A program made the position numbers and the translations under genes. Source: Bacteroidota bacterium (GTDB taxonomy: Bacteria > Bacteroidota > Bacteroidia > Flavobacteriales > Weeksellaceae). From it: a DNA stretch of 64,000 nucleotides. Shown in pieces: positions 44,864-52,457 of the stretch (the first letter of the stretch is position 1; each line of letters begins with the position of its first letter). Location: assembly GCA_023460855.1 (NCBI GenBank), contig JAEWOS010000004.1:1-64000 (forward strand), given 5' to 3'. Under the pieces are notes generated by a model that saw only the letters and a list, made by a program, of their open reading frames with translations, was not told where the DNA came from and ran no database searches.

Positions 44864-45388
44864 ATGGCTGAAGTAATGACCTCCGTAAAATCTCACGGCA
44901 AATCTTATTCAAAAAGGAAAAACATTCATGTAGATATGACGCCAATGGTTGACCTTGGTTTTTTACTCATATCATTTTTTATGCTGGTCACGAATTTCGC
45001 GAAACCAAATGTGATGGATTTGGGGTTGCCTGCAAAAGGACCGGTTCCTGTTCCGGTTGACATCGGCGAAAAGAATCAGGTCACTTTTATTCTCGGCGAA
45101 AACAATGAGGTTTTTTACTATCAGAAAGAAGCCGATCATTTAGTTTCGAGCGATCTTAAGTCTACAACACTGGAAGGACTTGAAGTGGCAAAACTGATTA
45201 AAGAATTAAAAAATTCAGCTCCGAAGCCGGAAATTTTTACCGTAATTATTAAACCTTCTGATGATTCAACGTATAAAAATTTCGTTGATGTAATGGATGA
45301 AATGGCCATTTCCGGACATGAAATTTACGGAGTAACCGACCTGAAACCCCACGAGAAACAGATTTATCACGAAATTTCAAACAAATAA
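44864..45388 (+). CDS. exbD: Orphan ExbD biopolymer transport protein
   Basis: The 174 residues have the ExbD signature VDMTPMVDL (Asp30 as proton-carrying residue), a transmembrane helix to about residue 47 and a periplasmic domain with MDLGLPAKG and TVIIKPSDDSTYKNFVD. It is strongly similar to the ExbD at 587-1165. Unlike that gene it has no exbB, tonB or other exbD next to it. It may serve as an alternative stator component that assembles with an ExbB encoded elsewhere. A hairpin overlaps its stop codon. Confidence 0.92.
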   Translation: MAEVMTSVKSHGKSYSKRKNIHVDMTPMVDLGFLLISFFMLVTNFAKPNVMDLGLPAKGPVPVPVDIGEKNQVTFILGENNEVFYYQKEADHLVSSDLKSTTLEGLEVAKLIKELKNSAPKPEIFTVIIKPSDDSTYKNFVDVMDEMAISGHEIYGVTDLKPHEKQIYHEISNK

Positions 45389-45410
45389 TCCCGGCAGAAA
45401 CCGGGATTAT
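45385..45410. terminator. Bidirectional terminator between exbD and the rhodanese gene
   Basis: A 10-bp stem ATAATCCCGG/CCGGGATTAT overlaps the exbD stop codon and serves convergent genes; T-rich sequence follows on the + strand. Confidence 0.7.
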
Positions 45411-45414
45411 TTAT

Positions 45415-45777
45415 TTACTTCATTTCAGCTTTTACATTGTCAGCGTTGATTCCGTTTGTCACATTCTGAATTCCGTTTTTTTCGAGAATTTCTTTCGCCT
45501 GGCTGCTTCGGTTTCCGCTTCTGCAAAAAACCACTACGCCCGGCTTATTCTGAAATTCTGAAATTCTGCTGCTGATCTCGCCCAGGGGAATATTAATTGC
45601 TCCCGACACTGAACCGGCTGCGAATTCTGCAGGCGTTCTTACGTCAACAAGTATTGCTCCGTTTTGAAGTTGCTCCTTCACAACAGTTCGTTCCTGCTGT
45701 GCAGTCGCCGGAGAAGTACATGCTGAAACTCCCGAAAACAAGAGTGCCAAAACTAAAATGTTGAAAATATTTTTCAT
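45415..45777 (-). CDS. Rhodanese-domain lipoprotein
   Basis: The 120-residue protein has a lipoprotein signal (LLFSGVSACTSP, anchor Cys20) and a single rhodanese domain (about 30-120) with DVRTPAEFAAGSV and the active-site loop CRSGNRS, whose Cys85 would carry sulfane sulfur. It would be a periplasmic sulfurtransferase anchored in the envelope. The divergent gene at 45891 is a YeiH-type transporter proposed to export sulfite or sulfate; the shared sulfur theme is suggestive only. Confidence 0.9.
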   Translation of the reverse strand: MKNIFNILVLALLFSGVSACTSPATAQQERTVVKEQLQNGAILVDVRTPAEFAAGSVSGAINIPLGEISSRISEFQNKPGVVVFCRSGNRSSQAKEILEKNGIQNVTNGINADNVKAEMK

Positions 45778-45890
45778 TCGTTTAATATATATTGTTTAAT
45801 AAATAGAATTTATAAAAATAGACATTTGTAACAATTCTTTCAAATGAATTATTTCAGAATGACGTAATTTAGCAGTTCAGAATTTTCACA

Positions 45891-46823
45891 ATGATCAAAA
45901 GTCCGCAGATTTCGAGATATCTCTTCTTCAGCCTTGCTGGATTATCTTTGCTGCCTTTTGTTTCACCGCCCCTCGCTTTGTTGCTCGGAATCGTTTTTGT
46001 AAATTTCATCGGTTCTCCGCACGAAAACACCGGAAATTACACGAAAAAAATCCTGCAGTACTCCATCATTGGTCTTGGTTTCGGAATCAATTACCGCGAA
46101 GCTTTAAGCGCAGGCAGTACCGGATTCATCTTTACGGTTTCTACCATTGCTGTGGTGATGGCGCTCGGTATTCTGCTCGGGAAAATATTCAAAATCGACA
46201 AAAATATTTCCAAACTCATATCTGTAGGAACTGCAATTTGTGGCGGAAGCGCTATTGCGGCGGTTTCACCTATTCTGAAAGCCAATAACCAGCAAAATTC
46301 TGTGGCGCTCGGAACTGTTTTCGTGTTGAATGCTGTTGCGCTTTTTACGTTTCCTGCAGTGGGTAATTTGCTTCATCTTTCGCAGACGCAGTTCGGAATT
46401 TGGTCGGCAATTGCAATTCATGACACGAGTTCTGTTGTGGGAGCTGCAAGCCGTTTCGGTCAGGAAGCATTAAATGTGGCAACTACTGTAAAACTTGCAA
46501 GAGCACTCTGGATTATTCCTGTGGCGCTGCTCTTTTCGCTGCTGACCAAATCTGAGGGGAAAGTGAAAATTCCGTATTTCATCGGTGGTTTTATTGCTGC
46601 TATTCTGCTTAATTCCTTCATTCCTTTTGTTGGAGGATTTGCGCCGTACATTTCTGATTTTTCGCGCGCAATGCTAAAAGTTGCACTGTTTCTGATCGGA
46701 ACCGGCCTTTCTTTCAAAACATTTAAAGTAATCGGCATAAAACCTTTAATTGCCGGTGTTATTTTATGGTTCTTTATATCGGTGGTTTCGCTGTGGGCAG
46801 TAATTGAAACCGTCCATTCATAA
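45891..46823 (+). CDS. YeiH-type putative sulfate exporter (UPF0324)
   Basis: The 310 residues are nearly all membrane helices (9-10) with the family's conserved ICGGSAIAAVSPIL segment, AIHDTSSVVGAASRFG and the final FLIGTGLSFKTFK. The family (YeiH/YchE-type, UPF0324) is annotated as a sulfate or sulfite exporter; transport data are limited and the substrate here is unknown. It is divergent from the rhodanese gene and 39 bases ahead of a lipoprotein gene. Confidence 0.88.
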   Translation: MIKSPQISRYLFFSLAGLSLLPFVSPPLALLLGIVFVNFIGSPHENTGNYTKKILQYSIIGLGFGINYREALSAGSTGFIFTVSTIAVVMALGILLGKIFKIDKNISKLISVGTAICGGSAIAAVSPILKANNQQNSVALGTVFVLNAVALFTFPAVGNLLHLSQTQFGIWSAIAIHDTSSVVGAASRFGQEALNVATTVKLARALWIIPVALLFSLLTKSEGKVKIPYFIGGFIAAILLNSFIPFVGGFAPYISDFSRAMLKVALFLIGTGLSFKTFKVIGIKPLIAGVILWFFISVVSLWAVIETVHS

Positions 46824-46862
46824 TTACCGACTTCTAGAAAAAACTTTTTACCCCTCAATTAA

Positions 46863-47366
46863 ATGAAAAAAATTCTGATTCCTGTAGTGCTGATCACGCT
46901 GTTCTCATGCAAGAAAAACGTGGAAACCACTGAAACAAAAATGGCAGACACGCTCGCAAAAATTGATTCGATTAATGCGGCACGAACAAAATACAATGAC
47001 AGCATCAAAATTCTGAACGACAAAAACCGTTTTGCGGATCTCAGCGGTACGCATCAGTTAAGTTACACCGGAGACAATGCAAAATTTTCCGGCACGGTAG
47101 AAATGTCTAAAACCGGCCAGGACGAATACGATGTGAAAGGAAGTGCATCTTCATCTGCAAACCGGTTGAACCTGGACGGAAAGATCAAACGCGTATCCGC
47201 CAAACATCTGAATTTCGAAGGAAAAATTTCGCAAAAAATTGGTGGTTCATCCTACACCAGAACCAGAAAAACAACATTTCTCGATGAGGGAAAAGGAAAT
47301 TACTGGCGCCTGCAGGACAAAGTAAACGGTGATGGTTTTATCGAATATATCGATATTCACAAGTAA
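46863..47366 (+). CDS. Lipoprotein of unknown function, paralogue of 44204
   Basis: The 167 residues begin with a lipoprotein signal (PVVLITLFSCKKNVE) and a short charged helix (ADTLAKIDSINAARTKYNDS), then the same C-terminal domain as the 44204 protein (DLSGTHQLSYTG, LNLDGKIKR, LNFEGKIS, RTRKTTF, YWRLQDK, EYIDIHK). The two genes are 2.1 kb apart with three unrelated genes between, so this was probably a local duplication. Function unknown. Confidence 0.78.
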   Translation: MKKILIPVVLITLFSCKKNVETTETKMADTLAKIDSINAARTKYNDSIKILNDKNRFADLSGTHQLSYTGDNAKFSGTVEMSKTGQDEYDVKGSASSSANRLNLDGKIKRVSAKHLNFEGKISQKIGGSSYTRTRKTTFLDEGKGNYWRLQDKVNGDGFIEYIDIHK

Positions 47367-47386
47367 CCTTAATTGAAATTTTTGAG

Positions 47387-47394
47387 TAAATTTG
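47387..47394 (+). promoter_or_regulatory. TAnnTTTG -7 box 3 bases before the hydrolase start
   Basis: TAAATTTG is followed by AGA and ATG at 47398, the shortest such distance in the window. Confidence 0.6.
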
Positions 47395-47397
47395 AGA

Positions 47398-48180
47398 ATG
47401 CTCAATTATGAAATAAGCGGCAAAGGCGTCGAAAACCTCGTTTTGCTTCACGGATTTATGGAAAACCTTCTGATTTGGGAACAAATGGAAGAATTTCTGT
47501 CGAAAAAATTCCGCCTCATCAAAATCGATTTGCCCGGACACGGAAGGAGCGACATATTAGGAGAAGTTCATACCATGGAACTGATGGCCGCCGAAGTGGA
47601 CAAAGTAATTTCCAAATTAAAACTCGAGAAATTTCACTTACTGGGACATTCAATGGGTGGCTACGCTTCGCTTGCCTATGCCACAGAATTCGGTGAAAAA
47701 CTCAAAAGTCTTACGCTCTTTTTCTCCACCTTTTTTCCTGATGATGAAGAAAAGAAAGAGCAGCGCCGGAAAAGTTTCCGCATTATTAGCGAAAACTATA
47801 AAACCTATGTAAATGCGGGTGTTCCGAATCTTTTCAATCCCAATGAAAAGGATATTCTCGAGGGAAAAATAGAACTGGCAAAAGAAATTGCGCTTTCACA
47901 GAAAACCGACGGAATTCTGGCCGCAGTAAAAGGTATGATTGAGCGGACCGACAAGAAAGAAATCCTTGAAAATCTGGATGCAAAAATTCTGGTAATTGCC
48001 GGAAAACATGATAATGCCGTGAAAACCGATGTGATGATCAGTGCACTTCCTGATAAAACAAACATCAAATCCTACGTTCTGGATTGTGGCCATAATGGCC
48101 ACTGGGAAAAGCCGGAAATCTGTGCTGCGATTATCAACACAGAACTGCTGCACAATCTGCCAAAGCACTTCGTTTTCTAA
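47398..48180 (+). CDS. Alpha/beta-hydrolase
   Basis: From the ATG at 47398 the protein has 260 residues; an in-frame TTG at 47392 overlaps the -7 box and is not used here. The fold is clear: oxyanion HGF (residues 18-20), IDLPGHGRSD, the nucleophile elbow GHSMGG with Ser85, and the C-terminal acid and His in IAGKHDNAV and CGHNGHWEKPE. It resembles the BioH/esterase-type hydrolases, but the substrate cannot be assigned. The transcript is probably leaderless. Confidence 0.9.
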   Translation: MLNYEISGKGVENLVLLHGFMENLLIWEQMEEFLSKKFRLIKIDLPGHGRSDILGEVHTMELMAAEVDKVISKLKLEKFHLLGHSMGGYASLAYATEFGEKLKSLTLFFSTFFPDDEEKKEQRRKSFRIISENYKTYVNAGVPNLFNPNEKDILEGKIELAKEIALSQKTDGILAAVKGMIERTDKKEILENLDAKILVIAGKHDNAVKTDVMISALPDKTNIKSYVLDCGHNGHWEKPEICAAIINTELLHNLPKHFVF

Positions 48181-48198
48181 ATTTCAAAATCGTTTACC

Positions 48199-49041
48199 AT
48201 GAGAATTTCAACTGTCGCTTTGTTTCTGCTGATGTTTTTCTCATGTAAAAAAGAAAATCTCTCTCCCGCGCAAGATCATGAGGTAACTACAGTTACAGCT
48301 CAGCAAACTAAAGATACCGTTGAAACTGCAACGGTTGATTCTTTAATTGATACGAGTCAGATTGTGGAAGTTTATACCTACCATGATGAATTATGTGAAT
48401 ACAGAGGCATCTATAACCCTGCAAAAGTAAGTAAGACTCAGCTTGAAAATGCGTTTGCACTCTGGCAGAATAAATACACCAGTCTTCCGTCGCCCGGCAT
48501 TTATTATTTAGAGGCTCTGCCAAAATTCCGCCGGGAAACCGATACTTATTTACAGAATATTCAACAGCAATACAATGAGCAGAAAAACATCCTTATAAAA
48601 ATGGATTTACCGCCAACCGCATTCTGGCAGAACGTCCGGAAAACGGATTTGCGGACTTTAGAAGATGTTTATTCCTATTATGCCACAGAGGCGAAGGCGT
48701 TCAGCGATCCCGCAGAACTGAAAAAATCCAGATTCTCAAAAGCATGTCAGAAATACGTTACCGCGCTGAATTCTGATGAACAAACGCTTAGAAAAGCATG
48801 GGAAAACCACATCGAATTCCAGGCTTCCAGGAACGGAGATCCCGAAAAAGTACGTTCAGATTTCCGAATCGAAAGCGCATCTTCAGAATTCAGGGATTAT
48901 GCCATGATCGACCTGATCACATTCGGCTGGGGAAACTGCGTAAACGATCAAATACCCCGCGTGGAAAGAAACGAGAAAATGTACCGGGAATTTGAGAATC
49001 TATTCGAAAAAACAGAAACGGTGGATTGCGATGAACCCTAG
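48199..49041 (+). CDS. Lipoprotein of unknown function
   Basis: The 280-residue protein has a lipoprotein signal (VALFLLMFFSCKKEN), a Thr/Val-rich linker of about 35 residues and a mostly helical domain with several conserved-looking aromatic and acidic stretches (YTYHDELCEYRGIYNP, DVYSYYATEAKAFSD, FGWGNCVNDQIPRVE). Four cysteines are spread through it. I do not recognise the family. Its last 4 bases overlap the convergent DHH phosphoesterase gene, so the two transcripts are antisense at their 3' ends. Confidence 0.72.
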   Translation: MRISTVALFLLMFFSCKKENLSPAQDHEVTTVTAQQTKDTVETATVDSLIDTSQIVEVYTYHDELCEYRGIYNPAKVSKTQLENAFALWQNKYTSLPSPGIYYLEALPKFRRETDTYLQNIQQQYNEQKNILIKMDLPPTAFWQNVRKTDLRTLEDVYSYYATEAKAFSDPAELKKSRFSKACQKYVTALNSDEQTLRKAWENHIEFQASRNGDPEKVRSDFRIESASSEFRDYAMIDLITFGWGNCVNDQIPRVERNEKMYREFENLFEKTETVDCDEP

Positions 49042-50045
49042 AAATCCTCCTCCTCGACTTTTTCTTTGAAATCGTCGATTGTTTCGTAAATATCTTTATA
49101 ATATCTGCCGCCTGCAGCATTTATGTGTCCGCCGCCGTTAAAATATTTCCTGGCAAACTGGTTCACATCAACGGTATCTTTGGAACGGAATGAGATCTTA
49201 ATAAAATTCTCATACAGATCTTCCATAAAAAATGCGGACATTTTTGTGCCGAGAATACTAAGACCATAATTCACAAAACCTTCCGTATCGCCTTTTTCAA
49301 AACCGTATTGTTGCAGTTCGGTACGCTTTAACCACAAAACTGCCACTTTTCCGTCCTTCACGAGTTCTATTCTGCCCAAGATAAGTGCGAGCAACTGTAA
49401 CCTCGAAACCGTATTTGTATCCCACGTGCTCGAAGTAATTGCAGCCGGATCTGCCCCGTGTTCAATTAAATGAGCGACGATTCTGTGTGTTGTGGCAGAA
49501 GTCGAACGGAAACGGAAACCACCGGTGTCCGTCATGATTCCGGTATAAAGGCAGTCTGCAATATCTTTGTTAACCAGTTTCTCCTCCTCCATCGCTTCGA
49601 TGAAATGATAAATCATCTGGGAAGTTGCCGGAATTGAAGTGTCGGAATAAACGAAATCGAAATCATCAGGCTGCTGATGATGGTCAATCAGGATTTTTTT
49701 TCCTTTTGCCTTGTCAATCCACGGACCCACAAGTTGCCCGGCGCGGTGCGAAGCATTAAAATCCAGAATAAAAATAACATCTGCGTCAAAGATTCTTTCA
49801 GCTGCCTTTTTACGCTTGTAATCGGCTATCGTAATCTTCTTTGCGTCAGGCATCCACTTCAAAAATTTTGGAAAATCGTTCGGCACTACAATCTCTGCAT
49901 CGAGACCTTTGTTCGCCAGATAATGCCTGAGTCCGAGAGACGAACCGATTGCATCACCATCCGGATTGAAATGCGTAAGGATGACGATTTTGTTTTCAGG
50001 AACAAGAAGTTGATTGATGTCGAGAAGTTCTGCAGCAGTAAACAT
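49038..50045 (-). CDS. nrnA: DHH-family phosphoesterase, NrnA-like (oligoribonuclease/pAp phosphatase)
   Basis: The 335 residues have the DHH domain with HFNPDGDAIGSSLG (about 26-39), an IFILDFNAS metal site, the DHH motif IDHHQQPDD, and the DHHA1 domain with the GGGHINAAGG substrate motif. In bacteria without Orn these enzymes degrade short oligoribonucleotides and hydrolyse pAp formed in sulfur assimilation. The gene is convergent and overlaps the lipoprotein gene by 4 bases. A -7 box at 50068-50075 (reverse TATCTTTG) supports the start. Confidence 0.92.
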   Translation of the reverse strand: MFTAAELLDINQLLVPENKIVILTHFNPDGDAIGSSLGLRHYLANKGLDAEIVVPNDFPKFLKWMPDAKKITIADYKRKKAAERIFDADVIFILDFNASHRAGQLVGPWIDKAKGKKILIDHHQQPDDFDFVYSDTSIPATSQMIYHFIEAMEEEKLVNKDIADCLYTGIMTDTGGFRFRSTSATTHRIVAHLIEHGADPAAITSSTWDTNTVSRLQLLALILGRIELVKDGKVAVLWLKRTELQQYGFEKGDTEGFVNYGLSILGTKMSAFFMEDLYENFIKISFRSKDTVDVNQFARKYFNGGGHINAAGGRYYKDIYETIDDFKEKVEEEDF

Positions 50046-50067
50046 TCAATAGAAATATTAAGGGCCT

Positions 50068-50075
50068 CAAAGATA
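50068..50075 (-). promoter_or_regulatory. TAnnTTTG -7 box of the nrnA-like gene
   Basis: The reverse strand reads TATCTTTG, 22 bases before the ATG. Confidence 0.55.
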
Positions 50076-50165
50076 AGTTTTTTAAGCCTGACCTTTGCCG
50101 CAGCGCGAATAATCAGTTATTTTTGCAACATTATGTAACACCGCAGCAGTTTTTTCAGAATTAAT

Positions 50166-50195
50166 TTGCGGTGAACAAAAAATTTAGTACTTTTG
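50166..50195 (+). promoter_or_regulatory. Promoter (TTG-N19-TACTTTTG) of rpmH
   Basis: TTG at 50166-50168 and TACTTTTG at 50188-50195 have the consensus spacing. Another TATTTTTG lies about 75 bases further upstream. Confidence 0.78.
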
Positions 50196-50238
50196 CGGTC
50201 TGAAAAATCAAGAAGTTTCATAACTAAAAATATTAGCA

Positions 50239-50397
50239 ATGAGCAAAAGAACATTCCAGCCATCCGAAAGAAAGAGAAGAAACAAGCACGGTTTCAGAGA
50301 AAGAATGTCCACGCCAAACGGCAGAAGAGTTTTGGCTGCAAGAAGAGCGAAAGGCAGAAAGAGTTTGACCGTTAGTGCTGTACGCGCTAAGAGATAA
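50239..50397 (+). CDS. rpmH: 50S ribosomal protein L34
   Basis: This 52-codon gene encodes a very basic protein that starts MSKRTFQPSERKRRNKHGFR, followed by the ERM and NGRRVLAARRAKGRK blocks, which are diagnostic of bL34. It is a small protein of the large ribosomal subunit. The common neighbour rnpA is not adjacent here; an ABC-type ATPase gene follows instead. The C-terminal LTVSAVRAKR extension is slightly longer than in E. coli (46 residues). Confidence 0.96.
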   Translation: MSKRTFQPSERKRRNKHGFRERMSTPNGRRVLAARRAKGRKSLTVSAVRAKR

Positions 50398-50548
50398 TTC
50401 TTGTATTATCATAAACGATGATGCTTGGAAAAGAAATTTTTCAGGCATTTTTTGTTGTTAAAGTTTCTAAAATTGAAGATAAAGACCAGATTTTTATTTT
50501 ATTTTTGAAGCTGATCAATCAATATTTTTCAACCATCAATATTTAAGG

Positions 50549-51259
50549 ATGCCTCACAGACACGACACCGGCGAAAACATCATCAATCTGTCCAACGCAA
50601 CCGTAGCACAGAAAAATTTCACCGTTCTTCATAATGTGGATCTTCATATCAAAAAAGGGAAATTCTGCTACCTGATCGGGAAAACCGGTTCCGGGAAAAG
50701 TTCACTGTTGAAAACCCTTTACGGACATATTCCTTTGGCAGGAGGTCAGGGAAATGTGGCAGGTTACGACCTTGCAAAACTTAAAATGGGACAAATCCCG
50801 GACCTCCGACGAAAGCTCGGAATCGTATTTCAGGATTTTCAGCTGCTGCCAGACAGAACCGTGGAAAAAAATCTGAAATTCGTTCTTCTGGCAACAGGCT
50901 GGACCGATGCGAAAAAAATTGAAGACAGAATCAATGAAGTTCTGGGCAGTGTGAATATGAAATCGAAGAAACACAAAATGCCGCACGAACTTTCAGGAGG
51001 AGAACAGCAACGTGTTGCCATTGCACGCGCACTGCTGAATCATCCGGAACTTATTCTGGCGGATGAGCCGACCGGAAACCTCGATCCGGAGACTTCGAAC
51101 GAAATTATGACACTGATGAAGCGTGTAGCGCAGGAAAACCATGCTGCAGTAGTGATGGCAACCCATGATTATCATATGATTCAGAATTTTCCGGGTGAAG
51201 CGATCCGTTGCGAAGACGGCCGCGTTCATGTACTTGATACTGCGGAACTTTTCGAATAA
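50549..51259 (+). CDS. ftsE: Cell-division ATP-binding protein FtsE
   Basis: The 236 residues are a single ABC ATPase domain with Walker A IGKTGSGKSSL, a Q-loop FQDFQLLPDRTVEKNL, signature LSGGEQQRVAIARALL, Walker B LILADEPTGNLDPE and switch MATHDYHMI. The RTVEKNL and PTGNLDP details place it with FtsE/LolD-type ATPases. FtsE works with FtsX to control peptidoglycan hydrolases at division. No ftsX is adjacent, so it must be encoded elsewhere. It converges with trmN6, one base apart. Confidence 0.88.
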   Translation: MPHRHDTGENIINLSNATVAQKNFTVLHNVDLHIKKGKFCYLIGKTGSGKSSLLKTLYGHIPLAGGQGNVAGYDLAKLKMGQIPDLRRKLGIVFQDFQLLPDRTVEKNLKFVLLATGWTDAKKIEDRINEVLGSVNMKSKKHKMPHELSGGEQQRVAIARALLNHPELILADEPTGNLDPETSNEIMTLMKRVAQENHAAVVMATHDYHMIQNFPGEAIRCEDGRVHVLDTAELFE

Positions 51260-51260
51260 A

Positions 51261-51965
51261 TTATTTTCCGAATACATGAAACTCTTTGGTGAGTTCAAGA
51301 TATTGGTCCGAGTATTTTCTCGGACTTTTTTCTATCACGAAAGTTTCCACAGTCAGATCCTGTCTGTTTTTTGAAAACTCTAGAATATTCCGCTTCATTT
51401 CGCCATCCTGAATTCCGTAAATATCAATCTTCCTGACTGGAAAAAGGTTATAAGCACGTCCGGCTTTTTGGTAAAGCCCAGCCTGATCGGCCGGAATAAT
51501 CACCGAAATCCTTCCATTTTCTGCAAGAAATCCTGCTGATTTACAGAGAAAAGTTTCTGCATCCAGTTCAAGCGTTTGCCTCGCAATGGTATCTTTAAGC
51601 GAATCATTAGGCTCAAAAAAAGGCGGATTACAGACGATTAAATCAAATACATTTTCGTACTTAAATGATTTATAATCAACATGATGCAAGGACAGTCTTT
51701 CTGCATACACAGATTCCTCAAAATTCGATTGTCCAAGTTCAGCTGCCGCTTCAGAAATATCGATGGCAAGAATTTTTGCACCAGGATTTCTCTGAGCGAT
51801 CATCAAAGAAATGAGACCGCTTCCGGTTCCAACTTCCAGAACATTCTTGGCTCCTTTAACACTACACAGCGCTCCGAGCAGAACACCGTCGGTTCCTACA
51901 CGAAAAACCTCACTATTCTGACGAACGGAAAACTGCTGAAATCTGAACGGTTTTATGGTAAAAAT
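51261..51965 (-). CDS. trmN6: tRNA1(Val) A37 N6-methyltransferase TrmN6-like, apparently with a non-AUG start
   Basis: The enzyme makes N6-methyladenine at A37 of tRNA-Val in E. coli (YfiC). The SAM site VGTGSGLIS and catalytic motif NPPFFEPN are both in this frame, but the only canonical starts (TTG 51806, ATG 51803) lie after VGTGSG and would destroy the enzyme. The frame stays open upstream through a typical KPFRFQQFSVRQNSEVFRVG start. No ATG, GTG or TTG precedes it before the stop at the upstream end. AUU at 51965 is 5 bases after a -7 box (TAAGTTTG) and AUA at 51956 sits where homologues start with MKPF. I place the start at 51965, giving 234 residues. Confidence 0.8.
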   Translation of the reverse strand: MFTIKPFRFQQFSVRQNSEVFRVGTDGVLLGALCSVKGAKNVLEVGTGSGLISLMIAQRNPGAKILAIDISEAAAELGQSNFEESVYAERLSLHHVDYKSFKYENVFDLIVCNPPFFEPNDSLKDTIARQTLELDAETFLCKSAGFLAENGRISVIIPADQAGLYQKAGRAYNLFPVRKIDIYGIQDGEMKRNILEFSKNRQDLTVETFVIEKSPRKYSDQYLELTKEFHVFGK

Positions 51966-51970
51966 TTCTG

Positions 51971-51978
51971 CAAACTTA
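51971..51978 (-). promoter_or_regulatory. TAnnTTTG -7 box of trmN6
   Basis: The reverse strand reads TAAGTTTG, then CAGAA, then ATT at 51965. Confidence 0.55.
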
Positions 51979-51999
51979 TTAATTTAAAGGTTAGTCCCT

Positions 52000-52007
52000 T
52001 ATATTTG
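52000..52007 (+). promoter_or_regulatory. TAnnTTTG -7 box of the RapZ-C/MurU-like pair
   Basis: TATATTTG lies 32 bases before the ATG at 52040. Confidence 0.55.
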
Positions 52008-52039
52008 TAACATTACAAAATTTGATCATAAACATTTTT

Positions 52040-52453
52040 ATGGGTTTAAAGATTGACATTCACAGTTTTTCATATAAAAAGGGAGGCATCCCGAAAGATG
52101 ACACCGGAAACGGCGGAGGTTTTACTTTTGACTGCCGCGGAATTCTGAATCCGGGACGGCTCGAAGAATTTAAGATTCAGACTGGCAAAGACACAGGCGT
52201 ACAGGAATTCCTGCACAGCAGAACAGAGATGCCCCGCTTTCTGGAACTGGTGAAGGAACTCGTTTCCATCTCGATCGACAATTATCTGTCGCGCGACTTT
52301 GAACATCTTCAGATCAATTTTGGCTGTACCGGCGGACAACACCGTTCCGTTTACTGTGCAGAGCGGATCAGTGAATTTATCCGGGAAAAATATCCGCAGG
52401 TAGAAATATCGGTGCATCACGACGAGCAGCCGCAACTGAATCATCAGGCATAG
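52040..52453 (+). CDS. Stand-alone RapZ C-terminal domain protein
   Basis: RapZ is an RNA-binding adapter that senses glucosamine-6-phosphate in enterobacteria; its C-terminal domain binds the metabolite and RNA. This protein of 137 residues contains only that domain: IDIHSFSYKKGGIP, a FDCRGILNPGR block and the conserved FGCTGGQHRSVY. The N-terminal ATPase domain is absent. A TTG at 52022 could add six residues but the ATG gives the natural start. It is followed after 4 bases by a MurU-like nucleotidyltransferase, suggesting a function in amino-sugar sensing or cell-wall recycling rather than RNase E control. Confidence 0.85.
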   Translation: MGLKIDIHSFSYKKGGIPKDDTGNGGGFTFDCRGILNPGRLEEFKIQTGKDTGVQEFLHSRTEMPRFLELVKELVSISIDNYLSRDFEHLQINFGCTGGQHRSVYCAERISEFIREKYPQVEISVHHDEQPQLNHQA

Positions 52454-52457
52454 AACA

